Source: Thermoplasmata archaeon | GTDB lineage: Archaea; Thermoplasmatota; Penumbrarchaeia; Penumbrarchaeales; Penumbrarchaeaceae | DNA length: 20,395 bases | Assembly (NCBI GenBank): GCA_023145185.1 | Contig: JAGLEG010000320.1 | Coordinates: 1-20,395, forward strand | Direction: 5' to 3' | Translations under genes and position numbers: made by a program | Shown here: positions 13,798-20,395 of the stretch, piece after piece | How positions within the stretch are numbered: position 1 is the first letter of the stretch | Layout: each line of letters starts with the position of its first letter | The notes under the pieces: model-generated | The model's database searches: none | Told to the model about the DNA's origin: nothing | Seen by the model: only the letters and a program-made list of their open reading frames with translations

Positions 13798-14721
13798 TCA
13801 CATCCTTTTCAGGTGATGGACGGTCCTGAGCGCTCCCGGGGCAACCTTGAAGACGAACCTGTTCTCGAAGCCCCCCTCCCCGTCCAGATGATATGGGATC
13901 TTTCCCCCTGTTGACGTCACGATGATCTCCTTCACCTGATGATAGCTCGTCTCCTTTCGTTTGAGGTGAGTGCCCTTGTATGCGTAGGGTATGTTCATCA
14001 ACGCCTTGACCGGGTTCATGGGTCTGACCATGGAAATATCCAGGATCCCATCATCCATGACCGCTTTTGGAGTGAGCCTGAAGCCGCCACCGCATGTCGT
14101 CCCGTTTCCAACGGTGAACATGTAAACTCCCCCTTTTTTCGATCCTCCATCATCCATGGAGATATCCACCTCCGTGGGGCTGTATCGGGTGATGATCTTG
14201 ATGGCGGACAGCACATAGACCCCTGTGGGTCCTATCTTTTTCACCAGCTCCCTTCTCTTTGCCGTCTCGTGATTGATGGCCGCGTCCAGCCCCAGGCCAA
14301 CTACATTTACAAAATATTGGCCGTTCATGGAGCCGAGGTCCATTGTCATGGGCTCTCCGGATACGATCTCCCTGATACATCTGTCCCTGTCGCAGTGCCC
14401 GGCCATTGACATCAGGGTGTCATTACCCGTGCCGAGCGGGATGATCCCCAGTGATGATGTGGTTCCTGCAAGGGAATTTGCCACCTCCATGATCGTCCCA
14501 TCCCCTCCAGAGGCGGCGACCACATGGGCCCCTTCGAGAACTGCCCTTGAGGCAATGATGCTGGCGTCACCTTTCCCTTTCGTCTGGTGAAGGGTGACCT
14601 CGAGGTCCTTGTTCAGAACAGCGCCGGCCTGCTTGACCATCCGTACAAGGTCCTCGCCTGAGATGTTGAACCTGCCGGTCCCTGCCTCGGGATTGAATAT
14701 AACGGAGATCCTCCTCTTCAT
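13798..14721 (-). CDS. Diacylglycerol kinase / sphingosine kinase-family lipid kinase
   Basis: An ATP-dependent lipid (or lipid-like) kinase of the DAGK catalytic fold. Seen, from ATG 14721: VIFNPEAGTG (7-16); SGGDGTIMEV (71-80), the ATP loop; PLGTGND (95-101); a VVGLGLDAAI segment; KAVMDDGILDISMV; and near the C terminus LDGEG with the conserved Asp-Gly-Glu. At 307 residues it is the normal size of the YegS/DgkB group. ATG 14721 is preferred over the upstream frame opening at 14757 because GGTGGAG lies just ahead and the motif VIFNPEAG then starts at residue 7. No membrane helix. In archaea the substrate could be an archaeol-type or other lipid alcohol; this is inference. The HAD phosphatase gene lies 73 bases upstream on the same strand. 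Confidence 0.9.
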   Translation of the reverse strand: MKRRISVIFNPEAGTGRFNISGEDLVRMVKQAGAVLNKDLEVTLHQTKGKGDASIIASRAVLEGAHVVAASGGDGTIMEVANSLAGTTSSLGIIPLGTGNDTLMSMAGHCDRDRCIREIVSGEPMTMDLGSMNGQYFVNVVGLGLDAAINHETAKRRELVKKIGPTGVYVLSAIKIITRYSPTEVDISMDDGGSKKGGVYMFTVGNGTTCGGGFRLTPKAVMDDGILDISMVRPMNPVKALMNIPYAYKGTHLKRKETSYHQVKEIIVTSTGGKIPYHLDGEGGFENRFVFKVAPGALRTVHHLKRM

Positions 14722-14794
14722 ATATCTCCACCTCTCGCCATCTGACGGTAATATCATTCAGTAACGACGGCGTTTCCCCGGTGTTATAGGAACT

Positions 14795-15445
14795 TTATCG
14801 CTGATTAACCTTTTCTCTGACGAAGGAGAGGATCTCGGTCCAACTTTTCCATGGATGATATGGAACGCCCTCCCTGTCGCATACGTTTGCGAGTTCGTCC
14901 CTTGCAAAGAGTATTGGCGCTTTCCTTGAAACACAGACGTCCGTGGTCCCATCTCCGACGAATATGACCGTTTCGTACCTATCCATCAGGCGCTCGAGGT
15001 GAAAGCATTTGCAGTTGGCGTTGATGGGACACCCTTCCCTGTGATAGGGGAACTCGATCCTCATTCCACTCCTTGAAGGGTAGGTGGGGTTGGATGTCCA
15101 TGGTATGTGTTCCAGCCCCCACTCCTTCAGGAGGACACCAAGGGCGAAGCCGAAGCCGTCGGAACATATCTCCAGGTGGATCCCATTATCAATGCAGTAA
15201 TCAGAGAACTCCAAAAATCCCTCCCGGATCGAGACCGTTTCCACCAGGTGTTCCCCAATCTCCCGGGGATCCCCATAGACGAGTTTGGCCTGCCTGTCGA
15301 GGGCCTCGAGGATAGTGATCCTTCCCTCGAGAGCCTCCTTCTCGATGGCGGACCAGTTATTGTCGGAGAATCGCTCAAGCATCTGATATGACGAATCCAC
15401 GTCAGTGATCGTTCCGTCGAAATCCGATAGTACTGCTATTCTCAT
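14795..15445 (-). CDS. HAD-IB phosphatase, MtnX / PHOSPHO-like, with a Cys motif
   Basis: A soluble Mg-dependent phosphatase. Seen: motif I VLSDFDGTITD (Asp8 nucleophile, Asp10 acid/base); motif II EICSDGFGF (Ser95); motif IV IFVGDGTTDVC (164-171). Between motifs II and IV is EGCPINANCKCFHLERL, with Cys139, Cys145 and Cys147 and a lysine at 146 that can serve as motif III. A comparable Cys-x-CK element occurs in MtnX and PHOSPHO1-type enzymes. Length 216, as in MtnX (2-hydroxy-3-keto-5-methylthiopentenyl-1-phosphate phosphatase, methionine salvage). The other likely roles are phosphoserine or phosphocholine-type phosphatase. No methionine-salvage genes are nearby, so the role stays open. The start ATG 15445 lacks a ribosome-binding site and is perhaps leaderless; an A-rich stretch with TATAAC lies 15-30 bases upstream. 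Confidence 0.85.
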   Translation of the reverse strand: MRIAVLSDFDGTITDVDSSYQMLERFSDNNWSAIEKEALEGRITILEALDRQAKLVYGDPREIGEHLVETVSIREGFLEFSDYCIDNGIHLEICSDGFGFALGVLLKEWGLEHIPWTSNPTYPSRSGMRIEFPYHREGCPINANCKCFHLERLMDRYETVIFVGDGTTDVCVSRKAPILFARDELANVCDREGVPYHPWKSWTEILSFVREKVNQR

Positions 15446-15510
15446 TGATGCGGCAACGTTATACTTTCATTTTCTTTTTTCGCAGGTTCGCCGCACATCG
15501 ACGGGCAATG

Positions 15511-15519
15511 GATATATAT
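15511..15519 (+). promoter_or_regulatory. TATA box of the surface glycosidase gene
   Basis: GATATATAT on the plus strand, about 38 bases before ATG 15553. The expected start near 15541-15543 leaves a short leader. The GGAGG at 15538-15542 may fall at or just before that start, so ribosome-binding-site use is uncertain. Confidence 0.55.
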
Positions 15520-15552
15520 CATCGACCAAATTAACCTGGAGGGCTGGTACTG

Positions 15553-18471
15553 ATGAAAAGGAGCACGGCGATATTCTTCTGCATGTTGTTGGCAGCCTCG
15601 GCTGTGATGATCTCACCGACGGGCCTGGCAATAGATCAAGAGGCCAGATCTGCTCCGATAGATGATCCTGAACTGCCACCAATAGGTTTCTATCGGGGGA
15701 TCCTTCCCGTAACGGCGGATGGTGAGAGCCCGACTTCCGCCTACCTCAACGTTTCCTCACACTCCCAGTTCGTACCCATATGGGGAAAGCCATCTCCATT
15801 CTACAACCTCTCGGATGACCTCGCGGGCCCGTGGGGTGACACCTTCGTAGAGGATCTGGTGAGGGGTAACGGGATGTTCCCGCTGATACATTTGAACTTC
15901 TACAGGGAGGAGGGCGAACAGCTGGTGTTGGACTCACCCGCCAATATCTCCTCTCCCTCCCTCAACAACACCGCCTGGAGGAACGTCTATAAAAAGGCCG
16001 TTCTGGACGTTCTGAATACGGAAAGGCCACGTTATATTTCCATAGGGAACGAGGTAAACCGGTGGTTTGAGGAGTACGGTACGATCGATTCCGATAATGG
16101 TTTTCACCTGTACGTCTCCCTTTACGAGGAGATATATCGGGAGCTGAAGGAGATATCCCCGGAAACACAGGTGTTCTGCACGTTCTCCAGGGAGATGGTA
16201 TCCCAGAACAGGGAGGCAGACCTATCCGTGCTTGAGCTATTCAACTCCTCGATGATGGACCTCCTTATGTTCACCACCTATCCTTACACCCTTCCCTCAG
16301 TATCAGAACCCGCGGACCTGCCGGATAATTACTACCTGAAGGCCTTTGACCACATAGATGGCATGAGGGTCGGTTTCTCGGAGATCGGATGGCCCTCCGA
16401 CCCCTTTTTTGGGGGTGAGCAGGGACAGGTGGACCTCATCGAGAATATTTCATGGAGGCTTACAAGGGATCGGGGAATGGACCTTCATATGCTTGGTTGG
16501 TCCTGGCTTACCGATCTGCCGGGTGGGGACCAGACCGGCCTCCGCTACAGGAACGGAACCGACAAGCTCTCCCTGGACGCGTGGATGATGAACGAGCCGC
16601 CATCCTACAACACCTCCGGCAGGCAGATGGTGCTATCGGAGGATTTCGGCACTCATATCCTGGACCTCTCCACGATCTTCCACGATCCGGACCCATGGGA
16701 CCGATTATCCTTCACCATGTGGAACGGGACCAGCTGGACCCGGGAGATCACCACGAACGTTGAGATAAAGATCAACGGTTATGAAATGGAGCTGAGGTCG
16801 ATCGAGAACAGGACCGGTTCAAGGATGTTCCAGGTAATGGTGGAGGACTGGCAGGGGGAGACCGATACGACGTTCTTTCAGGTCACCCTGACGGAGGTCA
16901 ATGATCCTCCGGTGTATCTGGGGGATGACGAACCCTACATGTTCCTTGAAGACCACGTGGTAAACCTGGACCTCGTTTCTGTGGTGGAGGATTCGGATGA
17001 TTATCCTTCCTCCCTGGAGATCGAGGTGGTACGGAGCCCGTATCTGAACGTTGTTGGAGGCCACCTGATCATGACAATCCAAACTCTGGAGTACGACTGG
17101 TACGGGGCGACCTATGTCAAGTTCAGGGTGTCCGATCCATCGGGCCTGTACTTCGAGATAAACAAGACCGTAGAGGTGGTCCCCGTGAACGATCCGCCGG
17201 AGATATCCGGGACGGCGTCAGTATCACTTGAGGAGGATGGCCTGGCTCTACTGAACCTGTCGGGATGGGGGTCCGATATCGAGGAAGACCCACTTGGGTG
17301 GAGGTCCAATGATCCCGATCCTGAAAACATCAGCATTATCCTGACTGGATCTGAGCTCAGGATCGTTCCGAAAAAGGATTGGTCCGGAGAGGTTCTGATC
17401 ATATTGACCCTGAGCGATGGGACGGATAATACGACCTATTCCGTGTTGGTGAAGGTTGAGCCGGTGAACGATGCTCCCACATTTCAACGGCCGGAGGTCA
17501 CGGTAATAGAGGAGGACGGGGTAGCCATGATAGATCTCTTATCCCTTTTTCCCCACGATCCTGACGGGGATCGGGTCCATTGGGAGGTCGAGCTATTCTC
17601 TGAACTTATCCAGACCTCAACGGTGATCGGGGATGACACCCTCAGGGTCCAACCCGTCTCCAACAGGTTCGGGGAAGGACATGTGAACGTTTCCCTTGTA
17701 GACTATCCGGGGGCGAGGCAGGAGAGGCGGTTTCCGATCACGGTCACACCCGTAAATGACCCCCCTCTGTTCATCGCGGGGGATGATTGGGCTGTTGATA
17801 TGGAATGGGGGGGGTCGGTGGAGTTCGATCTGGGCGAGGACCCCTTTGTTCTGGAGGATATCGATACTCCAATGTCCGATCTGGTGGCCGTAACCGACAG
17901 TGAATACTGCACGGTGGACGGCCTTCTGATCAACGTGACCCTTCCTGCAGGGTACAAGAGGTCGGAATTTCAGATCAAGCTGACCATACACGACGGCCAG
18001 GGCGGAGTGTCGGATGTCGGGATCCTTAAGGTTAGAGTAGAGGGAGTTCAGGCCATAACGGTGTTGAATATCTCCCTTGTGGACCTAATGGATCACGAGG
18101 GCCGTTTCGAACTTGGAGTTACGGGCGGTTCCGGTCAGACAATATGGGTTGTGTTCTCCGATGGTAACTCCTATCTAATGGACGAGGCGAGCTATGGTAA
18201 CTACAAGCTTGCACTGGAGGACCTGAACTGGGAGGACGGCCAGATCATATCCTATCGTCTATCGATGACAGAGGGGGGCCCGAACGATTCCATCTATCCC
18301 AATCGAGAGTTCGCCTATATCGCCCTTGAAGAGGAGGATGACCCGATCCCAATGATGGCCCTTATCCTCATCGGCCTTGTGATACTTGGTATCATGGTGA
18401 TCATGTTCGCGATCTTCAAGAAAGGCGGCGTTGACGAATTGAGATACGACGAGATATCAAATGAGGAGTGA
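15553..18471 (+). CDS. Membrane-anchored secreted protein: clan GH-A-like glycosidase domain plus cadherin-like repeats
   Basis: A predicted extracellular glycoside hydrolase, 972 residues. Seen: signal peptide (1-~26, ending PTGLA); TIM-barrel-like domain (~40-350) with YISIGNEVNRWF (Glu167, acid/base candidate on strand 4) and VGFSEIGWPSDPF (Glu277, nucleophile candidate on strand 7). This Asn-Glu / Glu pair 110 residues apart is the clan GH-A signature, and SEIGWPS recalls GH17/GH53 enzymes. Cadherin-like Ig repeats follow (~380-840), marked by EVNDPP (~447), PVNDPP (~543), PVNDAP (~635) and PVNDPP (~731), probably Ca-binding spacers. Then a TM helix (~932-956) and a short charged tail. 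Many N-x-S/T sites fit archaeal N-glycosylation. The exact glycan cannot be read. The layout resembles the protein at 1733-6235, which shares the NPVNDAP-type repeat. Confidence 0.85.
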   Translation: MKRSTAIFFCMLLAASAVMISPTGLAIDQEARSAPIDDPELPPIGFYRGILPVTADGESPTSAYLNVSSHSQFVPIWGKPSPFYNLSDDLAGPWGDTFVEDLVRGNGMFPLIHLNFYREEGEQLVLDSPANISSPSLNNTAWRNVYKKAVLDVLNTERPRYISIGNEVNRWFEEYGTIDSDNGFHLYVSLYEEIYRELKEISPETQVFCTFSREMVSQNREADLSVLELFNSSMMDLLMFTTYPYTLPSVSEPADLPDNYYLKAFDHIDGMRVGFSEIGWPSDPFFGGEQGQVDLIENISWRLTRDRGMDLHMLGWSWLTDLPGGDQTGLRYRNGTDKLSLDAWMMNEPPSYNTSGRQMVLSEDFGTHILDLSTIFHDPDPWDRLSFTMWNGTSWTREITTNVEIKINGYEMELRSIENRTGSRMFQVMVEDWQGETDTTFFQVTLTEVNDPPVYLGDDEPYMFLEDHVVNLDLVSVVEDSDDYPSSLEIEVVRSPYLNVVGGHLIMTIQTLEYDWYGATYVKFRVSDPSGLYFEINKTVEVVPVNDPPEISGTASVSLEEDGLALLNLSGWGSDIEEDPLGWRSNDPDPENISIILTGSELRIVPKKDWSGEVLIILTLSDGTDNTTYSVLVKVEPVNDAPTFQRPEVTVIEEDGVAMIDLLSLFPHDPDGDRVHWEVELFSELIQTSTVIGDDTLRVQPVSNRFGEGHVNVSLVDYPGARQERRFPITVTPVNDPPLFIAGDDWAVDMEWGGSVEFDLGEDPFVLEDIDTPMSDLVAVTDSEYCTVDGLLINVTLPAGYKRSEFQIKLTIHDGQGGVSDVGILKVRVEGVQAITVLNISLVDLMDHEGRFELGVTGGSGQTIWVVFSDGNSYLMDEASYGNYKLALEDLNWEDGQIISYRLSMTEGGPNDSIYPNREFAYIALEEEDDPIPMMALILIGLVILGIMVIMFAIFKKGGVDELRYDEISNEE

Positions 18472-18500
18472 CGGCTGAAGCGATCTCGATATTGTAACGA

Positions 18501-19310
18501 TCACTGGATGTAGTTGTAGGAGAAGATCCCCACAATGTCCAATCCCTTCTCGTCGAATCTGTATTCCAGGTAATCCTTCGTCTTGACCCCCGACAGTCCC
18601 CTCACCGAGAGGAGGTACTTTCCCCCCTCCTCTTTCATGGTCAAGGTTCCGTCCATGGAACTCTCTACTGCGTTCAGCTGGGAGGGGTCATGGACCCCTG
18701 AAACGAGGTCGTACAGGGTTATCCCGTTGTATGCTTTGGTCCGGGAAGCGAGTCCCTGAACGAAGTTGAGCGTGGGGTTGATCCCATGTGCCCGGATGAC
18801 CGATGAGAGTGAATCAAAGACCACCCTGTGGTAAAAATATTTTCCCTTGTATCCCGCCTGGAACCTCTCGATGATATCGGCGATCGCCTCGAGGTTCTGG
18901 ACTCCGTCGAGATAGGAGGCGTAGGGGTTCTTTCCCATGAGGTTCACGGTCTTGGAATAGCAGTCGATATATGTGACAAGGCCCGCCCTCTCGTGTTCTT
19001 CCAGCCTGTAATCCATCTCCACGATCTTCTTTCTCATCTGTGTGGTCGTATTATTGGTGAGGACCACTATCGCAGGGGCTCCGAATTTAACCCCCTCGGC
19101 CACGAACTGGGCCAGCAACGTATCCTTTCCGATGAACGCAGGACCCTGCACCGCTATGTTGGACCTGAAGGGAAATCCGCCCCCCAGCAGGTCGTCCAGT
19201 TTCACGCCCCCGCTCTTGCCTGCGGTCGCCCTTCCTTTCGAGGGTTTTCTGACCACCGGCCTCTTGGCCGTAAGCCCGCCCCTGTTTGCATTACCCGGAT
19301 ACTGTACCAT
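18501..19310 (-). CDS. RecA-like (KaiC/RAD55 family) ATPase, single domain
   Basis: A cytoplasmic P-loop ATPase of the archaeal KaiC-like group, which includes GvpD, ArlH and RadB-like proteins; most members are regulatory. Seen: a basic, low-complexity N-terminal tail (~12-35, KRPVVRKPSKGR); the family opening LDDLLGGGFPFRSNIAV; Walker A GPAFIGKDT (56-64), with Asp where most have Thr or Ser before the final Thr; a Walker B-like HRVVFDSLSSVI (Asp166); and a C-terminal beta-rich end. 269 residues, one RecA domain, no second KaiC module. ATG 19310 has GAGGATGATC upstream, a near-perfect ribosome-binding site. It lies downstream of GAPDH on the same strand, but a TATA box in between suggests its own promoter. 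The target pathway is unknown. Confidence 0.85.
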   Translation of the reverse strand: MVQYPGNANRGGLTAKRPVVRKPSKGRATAGKSGGVKLDDLLGGGFPFRSNIAVQGPAFIGKDTLLAQFVAEGVKFGAPAIVVLTNNTTTQMRKKIVEMDYRLEEHERAGLVTYIDCYSKTVNLMGKNPYASYLDGVQNLEAIADIIERFQAGYKGKYFYHRVVFDSLSSVIRAHGINPTLNFVQGLASRTKAYNGITLYDLVSGVHDPSQLNAVESSMDGTLTMKEEGGKYLLSVRGLSGVKTKDYLEYRFDEKGLDIVGIFSYNYIQ

Positions 19311-19384
19311 CTGAGATCATCCTCTTTTTTCTATATGCTGTTCCTGAACGCCAGGTCTCCCGTGCTCCGTTACATGGGAGAGAT

Positions 19385-19394
19385 GATATATAAT
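19385..19394 (-). promoter_or_regulatory. TATA box of the KaiC-like ATPase gene
   Basis: The minus strand reads GATTATATATC, about 80 bases before the ATG at 19310, which predicts a leader of roughly 50 bases carrying the strong GAGGATGATC ribosome-binding site. Between this box and the GAPDH stop is CCCCTTTTTCGC, a short T-run that could end the GAPDH transcript. Confidence 0.5.
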
Positions 19395-19438
19395 CGTAGC
19401 GAAAAAGGGGTGAGTGTATCTGGCCCCCCCTACGTCAT

Positions 19439-20395
19439 TCAGTTGATGCCGAGCGCCCTGTTCGTCTTCTCTATTGAGCCCATATTATCGTCGATCAATT
19501 TGAACATGGCCCTTATGCAGTCGATATTCTCGGGGACCACGTCAGATTCCTGATGGATGGCCTGATAGTAGTACAGATGATCTCCGTCCACGTGGACCCC
19601 ATCCTCCCATACCTGTATCTCGTTCAGGTCGGATCTGGGCCGGATCAGGTCCCTGCCCATCTCCATGATCTGGGCTGACGAGACCACTCCCTCGGACCCT
19701 TTGACGAAGTTCACCCTGGGGGTGTTCCTCCAGAGTTCCAGCACCTCCTCGGTCGTGGAATTCCTCTTCAGCTTGACGATAATGGTGTGGACGTGCATAA
19801 GAGTGGTTGGGACGGCGACTGCCAGGGTATCTATCTCGACACCCTCAATTACCGTCTTGAGGTCCGGGCCGTGGTGGGAGGGGACCTTCAGAACCGGGGT
19901 GATGGCGTTCACGGGCCCCTTCTTGGAATCGTTGGGATCGACACCTCTTCGTATCATGGTGGCGTATATCCTATCGACCCCGATATCCCGAACCAGGGGG
20001 AAAATGGTCCTCGCAAGGCCCGTTGTATTGCAGCTTACCACTCTGACGTAATCCATACCAAGGTTATCCGAGTAGTTGCTCAGGGAGTTGAACGAATGCC
20101 CGATCCTGTCATGCTTCTCCCCTCCCTGGAATATCGCCTTGACCCCCGCCTTCCTGTACATCTCCAGGTTCTCTATCCCCATCTTACCCGGCGCACAGTC
20201 CACGACGATATCCACCTTTGGCAGCAGGTCCTTCAGGGTCCCGCTTACCTCGATCCCCGCCCTCTTGAAATCGGGTATCTTCTCCTCATATATCACGTAG
20301 AGGTCATATCCCTTGTCTACGGCCATTCGCGCCTCGAACGTGGGTCTCGTCTTTGTGACGCCCACGACCTCCATGTCATCCTGAAGGGAGATGGC
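19439..20395 (-). CDS. gap: Archaeal type II glyceraldehyde-3-phosphate dehydrogenase, 5'-partial
   Basis: NAD(P)-dependent phosphorylating GAPDH (glyceraldehyde 3-phosphate to 1,3-bisphosphoglycerate) of glycolysis/gluconeogenesis; a cytoplasmic tetramer. Seen: EVVGVTKTRPTFEAR, the second strand of the Rossmann fold; DIVVDCAPGKMG; IFQGGEKHD; the active-site motif VVSCNTTGLAR with catalytic Cys; IRRGVDPNDSKKGPVNAI; PSHHGPDLKTVI; and LMHVHTI. These are the hallmarks of the archaeal enzyme and differ from bacterial GAPDH. The frame continues past the ATG at 20374 to the window edge (AISLQDD precedes it), and the N-terminal GYGTIGKRV-type nucleotide motif is missing, so roughly 18-20 residues lie outside. 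From there the catalytic Cys would fall near residue 140, as expected. Confidence 0.95.
   Translation of the reverse strand, partial: AISLQDDMEVVGVTKTRPTFEARMAVDKGYDLYVIYEEKIPDFKRAGIEVSGTLKDLLPKVDIVVDCAPGKMGIENLEMYRKAGVKAIFQGGEKHDRIGHSFNSLSNYSDNLGMDYVRVVSCNTTGLARTIFPLVRDIGVDRIYATMIRRGVDPNDSKKGPVNAITPVLKVPSHHGPDLKTVIEGVEIDTLAVAVPTTLMHVHTIIVKLKRNSTTEEVLELWRNTPRVNFVKGSEGVVSSAQIMEMGRDLIRPRSDLNEIQVWEDGVHVDGDHLYYYQAIHQESDVVPENIDCIRAMFKLIDDNMGSIEKTNRALGIN

Overview
The window looks like chromosomal DNA of an archaeon, most likely a Thermoplasmatota (Euryarchaeota-side) lineage. The evidence is an archaeal type II glyceraldehyde-3-phosphate dehydrogenase, a RecA/KaiC-type ATPase, a four-CBS protein, archaeal TATA-type promoter elements (one placed for a leaderless mRNA), GTG/TTG starts, and two large secreted proteins held by a single C-terminal membrane helix. 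The group assignment is inference; no rRNA or tRNA is present to test it.

Layout. (1) 1-1481 (+): histidine ammonia-lyase, cut at its 5' side, with an unusual Cys-Ser-Gly cofactor triad. (2) 1482-1732: a non-coding spacer with a perfect 9-bp inverted repeat and degenerate ~79-bp tandem units. (3) 1733-6235 (+): a 1500-residue surface protein made of a signal peptide, a long Tyr/Asn-rich right-handed beta-helix, FN3/cadherin-like/PKD domains, a TM helix and a Pro-rich tail, followed by a strong hairpin terminator. (4) 6285-6781: an AT-rich convergent spacer packed with inverted repeats, including two related hairpin + poly-T elements. (5) 6782-9649 (-): biotin-protein ligase and a four-CBS protein, probably co-transcribed, and a separately promoted TRZ/ATZ-type amidohydrolase. 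(6) 9847-13787 (+): a tight four-gene set (HAD phosphatase, DegT-type aminotransferase, GT4 glycosyltransferase, WlbA-like Gfo/Idh dehydrogenase). (7) 13798-15445 (-): diacylglycerol-kinase-family lipid kinase and a HAD-IB (MtnX/PHOSPHO-like) phosphatase. (8) 15553-18471 (+): a membrane-anchored secreted protein with a clan GH-A-like glycosidase domain and cadherin-like repeats. (9) 18501-20395 (-): KaiC/RAD55-like ATPase and a 5'-truncated type II GAPDH.

How the genes may work together. The dehydrogenase and aminotransferase match the two steps that turn a UDP-hexosaminuronic acid into a 3-amino sugar; the glycosyltransferase between them would use such a sugar in a surface glycan or glycolipid. 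The two anchored secreted proteins and the lipid kinase also point to cell-envelope work. Histidine breakdown, GAPDH and BirA are ordinary metabolism. The least explained DNA is in the two spacers (1482-1732 and 6285-6781). I saw no transposase, integrase, CRISPR array, tRNA or rRNA.
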